This document shows positions 8,901 through 17,393 of a stretch of DNA of 44,962 bases, piece by piece. The stretch is taken from assembly GCA_002408385.1 (NCBI GenBank), contig DHSB01000022.1, positions 27,764 through 72,725 of the forward strand, written 5' to 3'. The notes beneath the pieces are model-generated. The model saw nothing but the letters and a program-made list of their open reading frames with translations. It did not search any database and was not told where the DNA came from. Both the position numbers and the translations under genes were made by a program. Position 1 is the stretch's first letter. Every line of letters begins with the position of its first letter. Source of the stretch: Myxococcales bacterium UBA5297 (GTDB lineage: Bacteria; Myxococcota; Myxococcia; Myxococcales; UBA5297).

Positions 8901-10853
8901 TGGCTACCGGTCCCCGGCCCCGCAAAGCTGCGGACCAGCATCGAGCCCGCCACAGACGGCGCCTTCGACGCCACTCTGCTCGCCTGGCGAGACGCCGCGC
9001 GCGCGGAGTTGTCGCGCTTCGAGCCGGCCGCCTCCGGCCGCGTCGTCCTCGCTGACCGCTATCCCGAGCCCGAGAGCCCGTGGAATCCGCCCGCCGACGC
9101 GCAGCCAGTCCCCGATCCGTACGAAGCCGGCTCTCTCTTCCACGGCCCCTCGTTCCAGCTCCTGCGTTCGCTCGCCATCGGAAAGGCGGGCTCGACCGCG
9201 ATCCTCGACGCCGCCGCCGGCGGCGCTCCGCGCGGCCTGCTGCACGAAACCCTGCTCGACGGGCTGACGCACGGCATCCCGCACGACGGCCTCTGCGCCT
9301 GGAGCCCCAAGATCCCGCCGGACCTCGTCGCCTATCCCCATCGCGCGACGCTGCGGCTTTTTGGCGATCTTCCACGCGAGGGCCTGATTCGACTCGAGAC
9401 GCGCTTTGCCGGCTTCGACGGCGACACGCGCTTCCCGAGGCTCGAGATCCAGGCGATTGCCGAGGGCCGCGTCCTCGCTCACCTCGCTCTCGTCGAGGTG
9501 CTCTTTCCCAAAGGTCCCATCGGCCGTGCTGAGCCGCGCGCACGCCGGGCCTTTCTCCGGGACCGCGCCTTCGTCGAAGGCGTCCGCCTCTCCACCGACA
9601 ACGGCGTGACCACGCGCCTGGCCGCCGAAGCGGTGCGCGCGAGCGACTGGCTGCCCGGCACGATCGCCGCGGCCTTTGGCGCCGAGCCTGCCGATCTCGG
9701 AACGCTCGCCGCGAAGGAGCACGTCGCGGCGCGCGCTCAGGTCCATCCTGCAACCGTCCAACTCGTCGGCAGCGGACAGGCCGCGCGCTGCGAGGCCGAG
9801 CCGTTGACACTGCGGCCGCTGGAGATCGAGAGCGCGGGCAACGAGGCGACCGTGCGCGATACGGGCGAGCCGCGGCTCGATCTCGCGCAGGTTCGCGACT
9901 ACTGGGCCCGCTACTTCCACATCGGCCGCTGGCCGGTCGAGGATCTCTACTTCGGGATGGCCGAGCGCTTCGTGAAGCGCGTCCGCCTCGTGGACCCTAT
10001 GTCGCTCTCGGCCTATCGTGGCCGGCCGTTCCTCTACGTCGGCAACCACCAGGTCGGCATCGAGTCCCTGATGTTCTCGCTGCTGACCGCGGGCCTGACC
10101 GGCGTGCCGACCCTGACGCTCGCCAAGGCCGAGCACAGGACGACCTGGCTCGGGCTGCTCATCAAGCACGCCTTCGCCTACCCCGGCGCCCACGACCCCG
10201 GCGTCATCACCTACTTCCAGCGCGACGAGCCCGATCAGCTCCCGATCGTCATCGCCGGGCTCGGCGAGGAGCTGCGGCGCGGCAAGTCGGTGATGGTCCA
10301 CGTCGAAGGCACCCGCGCGCTCTCCTGCCGCCCGCCGGTCATCAAGATGAGCGGCGCCTTCCTCGACATGGCGATAGCCGTGAGCGCCCCGGTCGTGCCG
10401 GTGCGCTTCGTCGGCGGGCTGCCCGTCGCGCCACTCGGGAAACGCATCGAGTTCCCCGTCGGCATGGGACGCCAGGACCTCTACTTCGGAAGGCCGATTC
10501 CACCCGACGAGCTCTCGACGCTGCCCTACAAGGAGCGCAAGGAGCGCGTCATCGCCGCCATCAACGCGCTCGGTCCGTCGAACGCCGTCGAGGAGCCGCT
10601 ACCCGGCGATCCCGCCTTCGCGGCGCTGGTCGCCGAGCGCGTCGAGCGCACCGGGGCCTCGCACGAGCACGCCACGCTGCTCGAGGTGCTCCGCGAGCTG
10701 CGCTCGCCGCATCCGGAGGTCCGCGAGCTGATCGAGGCCGAGGACGAAGGCCTGCTCTCCCTCGCCGGCGACGGAAAGGGCCGCTGGCTCGCCGAGCTCG
10801 CCCGAAGGCTCTATGGCGAGCGGGGCGCCAAGGTCATCGTGGGCGGTCGATGA
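2991..10853 (+). CDS. pfa3: PUFA synthase subunit Pfa3 (KS-CLF-DH-DH-DH-like-AGPAT), 2620 aa
   Basis: This giant multidomain enzyme starts with a ketosynthase (residues 1-430) whose triad is visible: Cys185 in DAACASS, His320 in ECHATGT and His356 in KSNFGH. Residues about 440-810 are a second KS fold with the active Cys region changed to FAVSAEE, as in chain-length factors. After a repetitive linker come four FabA-like hotdogs, about residues 1010-1790. Two carry HFxxDP motifs (GHFKNDPCMPG and AHFFQDPVQPG), so they make two dehydratase pairs. A second repetitive linker leads to a degenerate PKS-type DH (LFHGPSFQ). The C-terminal 270 residues are a glycerol-phosphate acyltransferase with NHQVGIE (about residue 2352) and EGTR (about 2440). 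A C-terminal AGPAT is characteristic of myxobacterial Pfa3 and should move the finished acyl chain directly to a glycerolipid. The start GTG overlaps the pfa2 stop, and the end overlaps mutY. Confidence 0.9.
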   Translation: MSFEPIAIVGRACILPGALNPAELWEAVRAGRDLVSRAPPERWRVARSRILGLPGQAGDRTWTDRGGYVTGFEQVFDPSGLALPAAELLGLDPLFQWLLHVSREALRDANLEGHARAGAVFGNLSFPSASMARFAERVWLGEQPADLAGIAKTDPRNRFMSGLPAHLVARALGLGAGAFALDAACASSLYAIKLACDRLHDRTADLMLAGAVNCADDLFIHVGFCALQAMSRTGQSRPFHREADGLLPAEGAAAVALERLEDAERAGHRILGVIRGIGLSNDGRGSGLLVPSEEGQVRAMRAAYESAGLRPADVSLVECHATGTSVGDAVEVRSMRRVFEGARDLPIGSLKSNFGHAITAAGVSGLLKVLGAIEARVRPPTLHADEPIAELADSPLRLVREAEPWEAEGPLRAAVSAFGFGGNNAHLIVEEHRPSASPRAPAARPPGREVAIVAIGAAVGRGRDRAEFEAALFSPERERARRADSIALPLAGTRFTPRDLDQALAQQTWLLAASREALSDLRAETGARAGVFVGMGCDPEVARYGARWRLADWADAWGEHDEAWRRAAAEAFTPVLEPAGVLGTMPNVPANRLNVQFDLGGMGFAVSAEELSGVRALQIAARALALGELDVALVGAADFSCEPVHKAALAALEGAVEPGDGAVVLALERVEDARRNGDPILALLGGPDDGAVEPAVEELEARFGRAHAAFGLIRVAAAALSCARGRHAGGAPWTGPRAARLEIDALGGERATVVLRSASAEVVLPPSPSERTPGPARDYAAHRPPVALPDWPEDESAEHARLAPPEPPSETQAMPHAPALPPVFEDEEEPVARPAERVVPRQVTRIVAPAPAMPTAASPAAPARLAAQHALVASVHRQFIDQQAQAHRKFLDLREQAARVLMQAAGVAPSGMASPSIPLRAEASSARSRDGEAGASPSIPLRAEASSALRSYADEAGASPSIPSRAEASSSLRSLDGEAGASPSIPSRAEASSSLRSHADEAGASSSTLPGPKLDRAGLEIHASGRISEIFGPLFEKQDGFARQVRMPEPPLLLADRLLGIDAEPGSMGLGTLWSETDVHADSWYLHDGRMPAGIMIESGQADLMLISYLGIDFLNRSERIYRLLGCDLTYHGSLPAPGDTLRYDIHVDGHAQHGEVRLFFFHYDCRIDGQPRLSVRNGQAGFFNDAELEDSKGVLWDAESGERRDEVRLDPPAVELQRSRFGREQLEAFAAGRIPDCFGPQLAHAHTHTRSPRIAGGKMLLLEEVTDFSPRGGPWGRGYLRAVDRIAPDDWFFEGHFKNDPCMPGTLMFEGCLQAMAFYLTGLGYTLDKDGWRFEPVPEETYKLRCRGQATPSSRELVYEVFVEEVIDGPIPTLFADLLVTVDGRKAFHCRRMGLRLVPGWPMDSKPELVASLVDTRPVASENGFKFGAHSLLACAWGRPSEAFGPMYAPFDGTRRVPRLPGPPYQFMSRISRAEGGVGAMKVGSSIECEYDVPPDAWYFDANGARTMPFCVLLEAALQPCGWLASYIGSATTTEHDLSFRNLDGQGRVLVEVLPDAGIFRTRSKLTNVSGSAGMIIVSFDVTCLVGETPVYELKTVFGFFPKEALEAQRGLPVPDDEREALTAPCDESVDLRARPERWFARGPKLAEPMLCMIDRVTGIWPEGGAKGLGRFRAEHDVRKDAWFFKAHFFQDPVQPGSLGIEAMLQLLQFAMIRLGLADGEWSNGRFEPIALGVEQTWKYRGQVLPKNQRVTTLLDIVRVEEDERGRLAVADASLWVDGMRIYEAKGLGMRITRTRSPVSTTAPKSGTGGPAFVPAASAHPELVEGPENPESTGSPALVPAPSAHPELVEGPENPESTGSPVFVPASSTGTPASGTGSPLGSISTPSLDSEAPAGRLYARDDRGDARHDRQRDEETLDPSIHTWLNDHHPTWTVPALPLMSMVNRLAAAAAQRSPAKRVIAIEDARALRWLPVPGPAKLRTSIEPATDGAFDATLLAWRDAARAELSRFEPAASGRVVLADRYPEPESPWNPPADAQPVPDPYEAGSLFHGPSFQLLRSLAIGKAGSTAILDAAAGGAPRGLLHETLLDGLTHGIPHDGLCAWSPKIPPDLVAYPHRATLRLFGDLPREGLIRLETRFAGFDGDTRFPRLEIQAIAEGRVLAHLALVEVLFPKGPIGRAEPRARRAFLRDRAFVEGVRLSTDNGVTTRLAAEAVRASDWLPGTIAAAFGAEPADLGTLAAKEHVAARAQVHPATVQLVGSGQAARCEAEPLTLRPLEIESAGNEATVRDTGEPRLDLAQVRDYWARYFHIGRWPVEDLYFGMAERFVKRVRLVDPMSLSAYRGRPFLYVGNHQVGIESLMFSLLTAGLTGVPTLTLAKAEHRTTWLGLLIKHAFAYPGAHDPGVITYFQRDEPDQLPIVIAGLGEELRRGKSVMVHVEGTRALSCRPPVIKMSGAFLDMAIAVSAPVVPVRFVGGLPVAPLGKRIEFPVGMGRQDLYFGRPIPPDELSTLPYKERKERVIAAINALGPSNAVEEPLPGDPAFAALVAERVERTGASHEHATLLEVLRELRSPHPEVRELIEAEDEGLLSLAGDGKGRWLAELARRLYGERGAKVIVGGR
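5725..6012 (+). repeat. In-frame 66-69 bp tandem repeat in pfa3 linker, with GAAGCTGGAGCTTC hairpin
   Basis: Four full units and a partial fifth begin at about 5728, 5794, 5863, 5932 and 6001. Each encodes roughly ASPSIP[LS]RAEASS followed by a variable Ser/Arg part. Units 2-5 contain the near-palindrome GAAGCTGGAGCTTC. The spacing is a multiple of three, so the frame of pfa3 is kept. The array sits between the CLF and the first dehydratase and encodes a flexible linker. A related DNA motif occurs outside genes at 41746-41860. Confidence 0.85.
8430..8600 (+). repeat. 75-bp in-frame direct repeat with REP-like CACCCCGAGCTTGTCGAGGGG core
   Basis: Two near-identical 75-bp units (8430-8504 and 8505-8579) and the start of a third lie in the linker after the last FabA-like hotdog of pfa3. 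Each holds an imperfect palindrome, CCCCGAGCTTGTCGAGGGG, encoding HPELVEG. Similar palindromes are recurrent intergenic repeats in many bacterial genomes, and a related hairpin is present between genes here at 18344-18367. Confidence 0.8.
8652..8701 (+). repeat. Dispersed repeat inside pfa3 linker, similar to intergenic copy at 20836-20884
   Basis: The segment starting CTCGACTCCGAGGCTCCC and ending CTCGGGATGACCG aligns along its length with the intergenic segment at 20836-20884, which starts TCGACTCCGATCTCCC and ends CCCGGAATGACCG. It encodes part of the unconserved linker just before the DH-like domain of Pfa3. Confidence 0.6.
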
Positions 10854-11983
10854 CTCGAGCGAAGCGGCAGGTTCTGGTCCGGCGTCGGGAGGCTCCGGCG
10901 CCGCTGGCCGGGTCCAGCAACGTGCGTGACACGCAGTCCAAGCCTGGTCCCTCGACCCGGCGAATGCGCAAGAGCCTGCTCGCCTGGTTTGACGCCCACC
11001 AGCGCGACCTGCCCTGGCGCCGCCGGCGCGATCCGTATGCGGTCTGGCTCTCCGAGGTGATGCTCCAGCAGACGCAGGTGGCGACGGTCGTCCCCTACTT
11101 TGAGCGCTTCCTCGCGCGCTTCCCGGACGTACAGGCGCTCGCCGACGCCGAGCTCGCCGAGGTCCTCTCGCTCTGGCGCGGCCTCGGCTACTACTCGCGG
11201 GCCCGCAACCTCCATCGAGCCGCGCAGCTCATCGCCAAGCGAGCCTTTCCGAGCACGGCACAAGGGCTGCGCGAGCTGCCGGGCCTCGGGCGCTACACGG
11301 CCGCCGCGGTCGCCTCGTTCGCGTTCGGCGAAGCCGTCGCGGTGCTCGACGGCAACGTCTCGCGGGTGCTCGCCCGGCTCCGTGCCATCGAAGGCCCGCT
11401 CGGCTTGTCGGAGGCAAGGCTCTGGGCCGAGGCCGAAGCCCTGCTCGACCGTTCGCGGCCCGGCGCCTTCAACGAGGCGATGATGGAGCTGGGCGCGCTC
11501 GTCTGCGTCCCCGGCGAGCCGCGATGTGGCAAGTGCCCGCTCGAGAAGGACTGCGCGGCGAGGGCGAGCGGGCTCGAGCGCGCGATCCCGGCGCCCAAGC
11601 CCCGGCCCGAGCGCAAGCGACTGCGCATGGCGTGCGGCGTGGCGGTCACCCGGGGGCGCGTGCTCCTCGCGCGGCGCGAAGAGAAAGGCCTCTTCGGCGG
11701 GCTCTGGGAGCTGCCGAGCGTCGCGGTCGAAGGCGCTTCGCCTCGCGAGTCGCTCGCCGCCATCGGACTGCGCGCAACCGGCGACGAGCCGCTCGCGTCG
11801 GTGCGCCGCACCCTGACGCATCGAGAGCTGACGCTCGAGCTGTACCGGTGCCGGACGCCGAGGGGCGCGCTGGTGGGGTTCATCGAGCAGCGCTTCGTCG
11901 CGCGCTCGGAGCTGGCGCAGCTCGGCATCTCGACCGCGATGGCCAAGGGGCTCGCGCAGGTGGAGTCGCTGCTCGGCGGCTGA
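10850..11983 (+). CDS. mutY: A/G-specific adenine DNA glycosylase MutY
   Basis: MutY removes adenine mispaired with 8-oxoguanine in base-excision repair. Visible features are the catalytic region SEVMLQQTQV (Glu69), the helix-hairpin-helix LPGLGRYTAAAV (143-154), the catalytic Asp in VLDGNVSR (Asp167) and the [4Fe-4S] ligands Cys219, 226, 229 and 235, spaced C-x6-C-x2-C-x5-C. A NUDIX-like C-terminal domain for 8-oxoG recognition begins about residue 265 and ends near 370. The first 38 residues are not part of the fold. The ATG at 10850 overlaps the pfa3 stop (ATGA), while a second ATG at 10964 would give a more usual N-terminus (MRKSLLAWF). Coupling to pfa3 is therefore possible but not certain. 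The family assignment is firm. Confidence 0.93.
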   Translation: MTRAKRQVLVRRREAPAPLAGSSNVRDTQSKPGPSTRRMRKSLLAWFDAHQRDLPWRRRRDPYAVWLSEVMLQQTQVATVVPYFERFLARFPDVQALADAELAEVLSLWRGLGYYSRARNLHRAAQLIAKRAFPSTAQGLRELPGLGRYTAAAVASFAFGEAVAVLDGNVSRVLARLRAIEGPLGLSEARLWAEAEALLDRSRPGAFNEAMMELGALVCVPGEPRCGKCPLEKDCAARASGLERAIPAPKPRPERKRLRMACGVAVTRGRVLLARREEKGLFGGLWELPSVAVEGASPRESLAAIGLRATGDEPLASVRRTLTHRELTLELYRCRTPRGALVGFIEQRFVARSELAQLGISTAMAKGLAQVESLLGG

Positions 11984-12048
11984 GGGTCCGAGGCGATCGG
12001 AGCCTCGCGCCTGCCCTGTGCGCCGTTCGCCCGCTCAAACGCGCGCCG

Positions 12049-12343
12049 AAAACGCGATTTGCAGAGTGCCAGTCGCCGTCTTCACAACAAAAGACGCGAT
12101 TGGCCGCCGCCAGTCGTCTTCTTCACGACAAAAGACGCGATTGGCCGCCGCCAGTCGCCTCCTTCACGACAAAAGACGCGATTGGCCGCCGCCAGTCGCC
12201 TCCTTCGCGACGAAGACCGCGATTGGCCCTGGGCAAGTCGCCTTTTTCGCCACGAAGACGCAACTGGTCACGGTATGAGGCGACTTCTCAAAGCGAAAGA
12301 ACGCGATTCCCCTAGGCAAGTCGCCTTCTTCGCCGCCGAACCG
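12049..12343. repeat. Seven-unit tandem repeat of about 41 bp, each with an 8-bp hairpin
   Basis: The anchor CGCGATT (or a variant) recurs at 12053, 12095, 12136, 12177, 12218, 12259 and 12302, so the period is 41-43 bp. Units 2-4 are almost identical and outer units are more diverged. The core CGATTGGCCGCCGCCAGTCG folds as an 8-bp stem with one G-T pair and a 4-base loop. Units 5-7 change the right part to GGCAAGTCGCC, and unit 6 carries the complementary GGCGACTT. There are no unique spacers, so this is not a CRISPR array. It lies in the gap between mutY and the convergent LON-domain gene. The rest of the gap, 12344-12450, shows nothing clear. Confidence 0.8.
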
Positions 12344-12450
12344 CGGCCGCCCTCGGAAGAGTGATTGGCACGCGACGCCTGATTCGCGGAGCTTGCCGCG
12401 GATTCGCTCACACCTCCAGCCTCGGAAGCGAGCCTGGAAGTCGAGCCTCC

Positions 12451-13047
12451 CTACACCGGCAGCCCGCCGCCACGCCGCTCCAGGCTGAGCCGCCCCAACT
12501 CCGCGAGCACCAGATCGAGCCGCTTGCCCACGTCGAGCTGCTCGAGGACCGATTGTCGAAGCTCGGCGGCGTCGAACAGCCCCGCTGCGGCCAGGTCGCA
12601 CAGCCGGCCGGCCTCGGGCACGCTCGTCGCCGCCTCGGTCAGCCCGCGGCGCTCGCGCTCGGGCAGAGTCGGGGCGAGCGCGAGGATCAAGCGCCGCAGC
12701 TCGACCGGCGCCGCGAGCCCGGCCGATGACTCCTCGAGAGCCTGGGCCTCGACGACGCGGTAAGGCCGCTCCGAGTGCAGAACGCGCAGGATGCGCACGC
12801 GAGAGAGGCCGCGGACGACCAGGTCGATGGCGCCGCTGGAGAGCCGCTGCTCGCGCTCGATGACGCCCGCGCCGGCAATCGGCCGCAGCTTCGCCGAGGG
12901 CTCGCCCTCGGCAGACTTCTGCTGCACGAGCATCACCACCGCGAGCACCCGGTCGGCCGCGACCGCGTCGTAGACGAGCGCCCGATGGCGCGGGTCGAAG
13001 GCGCGCAGGCGCAGCGCGGCTCCGGGCAGCAGGACTCCGGAAGGCAA
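12451..13047 (-). CDS. LON substrate-binding (N-terminal) domain protein
   Basis: The protein resembles the free-standing PUA-like LON N-terminal domain: PSGVLLPGAALRLRAF near the start, then RHRALV, a middle GAGVI segment, the strand LVVRGLSRVRI and PYRVVEAQ, followed by a helical C-terminal third (residues about 110-198). It has no ATPase or protease domain, so it is not Lon itself. Function of such single-domain proteins is unknown, with substrate or adaptor roles suggested. The start is uncertain. The TTG used here begins inside the first strand, and homologous sequence continues upstream (LPRLKALT), to a possible CTG start at 13125 giving LSDERQRDSG. No in-frame ATG, GTG or further TTG exists before the stop upstream. 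It is convergent with mutY. Confidence 0.7.
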   Translation of the reverse strand: MPSGVLLPGAALRLRAFDPRHRALVYDAVAADRVLAVVMLVQQKSAEGEPSAKLRPIAGAGVIEREQRLSSGAIDLVVRGLSRVRILRVLHSERPYRVVEAQALEESSAGLAAPVELRRLILALAPTLPERERRGLTEAATSVPEAGRLCDLAAAGLFDAAELRQSVLEQLDVGKRLDLVLAELGRLSLERRGGGLPV

Positions 13048-13223
13048 GGTGAGGGCCTTGAGCCGCGGCAGCGCCGCGAGGACGGCCTGGGAGCTGCCAG
13101 AATCGCGCTGTCGCTCGTCGCTCAGTGCCTTCGCCCTCGCGCGGACTGCGTGGTGATGACCTGGCTCGACCGCATCTCATCTGCCTTTTTCCCGGCTTGC
13201 GACCAGGTCGGGCGCGGAAGAAA

Positions 13224-13253
13224 GCCCCCTGCTCCGCCGCCGGAACAGGGGGC
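13224..13253 (-). terminator. Rho-independent terminator of hppA
   Basis: The arms GCCCCCTGCTCC (13224-13235) and GGAACAGGGGGC (13242-13253) pair with one mismatch around a 6-base loop. On the minus strand the hairpin is followed by TTTCTTT. It sits 26 bases beyond the hppA stop. Confidence 0.75.
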
Positions 13254-13278
13254 CAAAACCGCATTCGCCCCAGTCGCC

Positions 13279-15765
<2,487 letters not shown>

Positions 15766-15934
15766 TCGAGCTCCTGTGCGTATGCGGCGCGGGCGTCTGG
15801 CGTGGCGCCATCGGCTGCCGGCAAAGGGGCAGAGGCACCCGCGTGCGCCCGGGGGGCGACCGCGCGTGCGGGTGGCAAAAGCTGGGGATAGGGCAGCGCT
15901 GGTCTGCGAACTGAGCACCGTCCGTATCAGCGAG

Positions 15935-15964
15935 GGTTTACGCGGTAGCTCACGACCAGGTCAA
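15935..15964 (-). promoter_or_regulatory. Candidate promoter of hppA
   Basis: On the minus strand TTGACC (15964-15959) and TAAACC (15940-15935) are separated by 18 bases. The transcript would have a leader of about 160 bases before the hppA start. The -35 is good and the -10 weak. Confidence 0.35.
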
Positions 15965-16149
15965 GCGGATTGGAGGCTCCCGGCGGGCGCCATCACGCGA
16001 GTGCGCCTGGAGGCTTCCCGGAAGTCCCAGCGCCTGCTCGCATGGCTGACCATCGGGCATGGCGGGCGCGCCGCGCTTCGAGGTCCCGGCGTGCCCGTTC
16101 CAAGCTCGGCGTGAGAGGCGGAGGGCGCCGATTGCGGCCGGCGCGGACT

Positions 16150-16209
16150 GTCCGGGCGGGAATCGACCTGCATCGAGTCCAGCGCGTTCCCAGGCACGCC
16201 GACCCGCGG
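16150..16209 (+). pseudogene. Tyrosine-recombinase (integrase) fragment
   Basis: One frame reads VRAGIDLHRVQRVPRHADPR, which matches the box between the conserved Arg and the catalytic Tyr of phage-type integrases (consensus GVDLHRVQRLLRHADPRMT). No surrounding integrase sequence stays in frame, and the next 50 codons are an excisionase-like remnant in another frame. I read it as a relic. The C-terminal piece of a similar enzyme occurs at 17189-17275. Confidence 0.5.
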
Positions 16210-16378
16210 AAACCGTGCGCCAAGTGGTCGAACTGCTCGCGGTCTTGACGGCGATCTATCTACGCCCTTGTTGACCAGCGAGCTGCCGTCCGTCCGGCTG
16301 CTCAACGCGATCCGCGTCGCCCCGGCCCACCTCGAGTCCTTCCTCGCCGAGCACAAAGGCTTTCGCCGCGGGCACAAC
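16209..16378 (+). pseudogene. Excisionase / HTH_17 family DNA-binding gene, frameshifted remnant
   Basis: The frame starting at 16209 reads ETVRQVVELLAVLTAIY, and the frame starting at 16280 reads ELPSVRLLNAIRVAPAHLES then FLAEHKG. Together they match the small winged-helix excisionase fold (consensus TVREVAELLGVSxATIYxL...GELPAVRLG..IRVxxxxLEAFLA). A tandem ATCT duplication at about 16254-16261 and a one-base loss near 16279 would explain the two frame changes. The gene is broken and lies directly before the toxin-antitoxin promoter. Confidence 0.6.
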
Positions 16379-16407
16379 TTGACGTTAAGTCAACGGTTGC
16401 GCATTCT
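16379..16407 (+). promoter_or_regulatory. Promoter of the toxin-antitoxin operon with overlapping operator palindrome
   Basis: TTGACG (16379-16384) and CATTCT (16402-16407) are 17 bases apart, giving a leader of about 33 bases to the toxin GTG. The perfect inverted repeat TTGAC-GTTAA-GTCAA (16379-16393) covers the -35 box. Autoregulation by the HTH antitoxin encoded by the second gene is the expected arrangement for MqsRA-like modules. That part is inference. Confidence 0.5.
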
Positions 16408-16445
16408 TTCCCTGTGACCCTGCCGAAGCTCAGACCCTCGCGACC

Positions 16446-16676
16446 GTGCGCGGTTACGTCTCGGCAGGCCGCTGGTTGCTGTCCGCTCACGCCAAGCGAC
16501 GGGCCATCGAGCGAGGAATCAGGTTGGAAGACGTTCGCTTCGCGCTGGTGTCGGCCGTGACCTGTTGCGACCAAGGCGACGGGACGTGGAAGGTTCCGAG
16601 CAGCGACCCGGACGGCGACGAGCTGACAGCAATCGTCGCGCGGGAAGACGGCGTGTTGGTGGTGACGCTCTTCTGA
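16446..16676 (+). CDS. DUF4258-family putative toxin (MqsR/RelE-like)
   Basis: This 76-residue basic protein has the pattern of the DUF4258 family: SAHAKRRAIERGI for the first helix (His, then Arg-Arg), LEDVRFAL, a turn, a GTWKVPSSDPDGDELTAIV strand pair, and VLVVTLF at the end. Members of this family are small RNase-fold proteins that often precede an antitoxin with a YgiT-type zinc finger, as here. The GTG start at 16446 is the only one that leaves the first helix complete. The next gene starts 12 bases downstream, so they form an operon. Toxicity is inferred from family and context. Confidence 0.75.
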   Translation: MRGYVSAGRWLLSAHAKRRAIERGIRLEDVRFALVSAVTCCDQGDGTWKVPSSDPDGDELTAIVAREDGVLVVTLF

Positions 16677-16688
16677 GCCGAGGTGCCC

Positions 16689-17150
16689 ATGAAGCGGTGT
16701 TTACAGTGCAAGGGCGAGAGGCTGTCGGAAGCGACGACCGAAGAGCGGCTCGAGGTGGCCGGCAAGACCTTCGAGGCATCGGTCCCGGTCATCCGATGCG
16801 CCGACTGCGGCGAGAGCTACTACCCCGGCCCCGAGCTTGAAAGGTTCGAGTTGGAAGTGGCAGGGGCGCTGGCCGAGCACGGCGAGATTTCGGCCGAGGC
16901 CTTCCGATTCATGCGAAAGGCGCTCGGGGTGCGCGCCTGCGAGCTGGCCGAGCTGTTGGACGTGGCGCAAGAGACGGTGTCGAGGTGGGAGCATGGCCGC
17001 CTGCCCATCGAACGCCGGGCCGCGGCGCTCCTGTCGGCGATGGTGCTCGACCGGCTCGAGGGTCGGACGGCGACGCTGGACCGGCTCAAGGCGCTGCTCA
17101 AGCCTGAGCCGCTGCCCTCCCTTGTGCGCGTGGTGCCGCGGTCGGCCTGA
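16689..17150 (+). CDS. MqsA-like antitoxin: YgiT-type zinc finger plus HTH
   Basis: The N-terminus has two CxxC pairs (Cys4/Cys7 and Cys37/Cys40) that would bind one zinc, as in MqsA and YgiT-type proteins. The C-terminal half holds a Cro/C1-type helix-turn-helix with FMRKALGVRACELAELLDV and QETVSRWEHGR, which should bind the operator palindrome at 16379-16393. Start: the ATG at 16689 has GAGG five bases upstream. An in-frame GTG two codons earlier lies within that ribosome-binding site. At 153 residues it is slightly longer than E. coli MqsA (131). The C-terminal 25 residues are basic and unconserved. Confidence 0.85.
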   Translation: MKRCLQCKGERLSEATTEERLEVAGKTFEASVPVIRCADCGESYYPGPELERFELEVAGALAEHGEISAEAFRFMRKALGVRACELAELLDVAQETVSRWEHGRLPIERRAAALLSAMVLDRLEGRTATLDRLKALLKPEPLPSLVRVVPRSA

Positions 17151-17188
17151 GCGCCGCCCCGGTCGGCTGACCATGATCCGGGCGCCGC

Positions 17189-17275
17189 TTGGAGTCCGAA
17201 GCCGTCGCCCACCTGCCTGTCGAGGACCTGCGCGCCACGGTCGCCTCGCTGCCGACCGTGCCCGCGCCCGAAGCC
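17189..17275 (+). pseudogene. C-terminal remnant of a tyrosine integrase next to tRNA-Lys
   Basis: The frame reads SEAVAHLPVEDLRATVASLP, resembling the integrase end TYAHLPVEDLRAAVxxLP. The position of the catalytic Tyr is Val, and a TGA lies five codons upstream, so this is not functional. The open frame runs on into the tRNA gene, which is an artefact. Together with the fragment at 16150-16209 it suggests the element once carried an integrase, later rearranged. Confidence 0.45.
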
Positions 17276-17342
17276 GCCCGCGCCGTGGCGAACGCGCCTC
17301 GTGCTACCCGGAGGCTACCCGGAGCCCCGAACCCGCAAAGCG

Positions 17343-17386
17343 AAGGGCCGGAGCCCGTCGGGTTTCCCCAGGAGTCTCCGGCCCTT
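17343..17386 (-). terminator. Terminator downstream of tRNA-Lys
   Basis: Arms AAGGGCCGGAG (17343-17353) and CTCCGGCCCTT (17376-17386) form a perfect 11-bp stem with a 22-base loop. On the minus strand it is followed by CGCTTTG, a modest T-run. It begins 7 bases after the tRNA 3' end. Confidence 0.65.
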
Positions 17387-17393
17387 AGCTGTG

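Noticed and set aside
12049..12343. CRISPR array
   Set aside because: Units of 41-43 bp are contiguous and homologous throughout, with no unique spacers and no cas genes.
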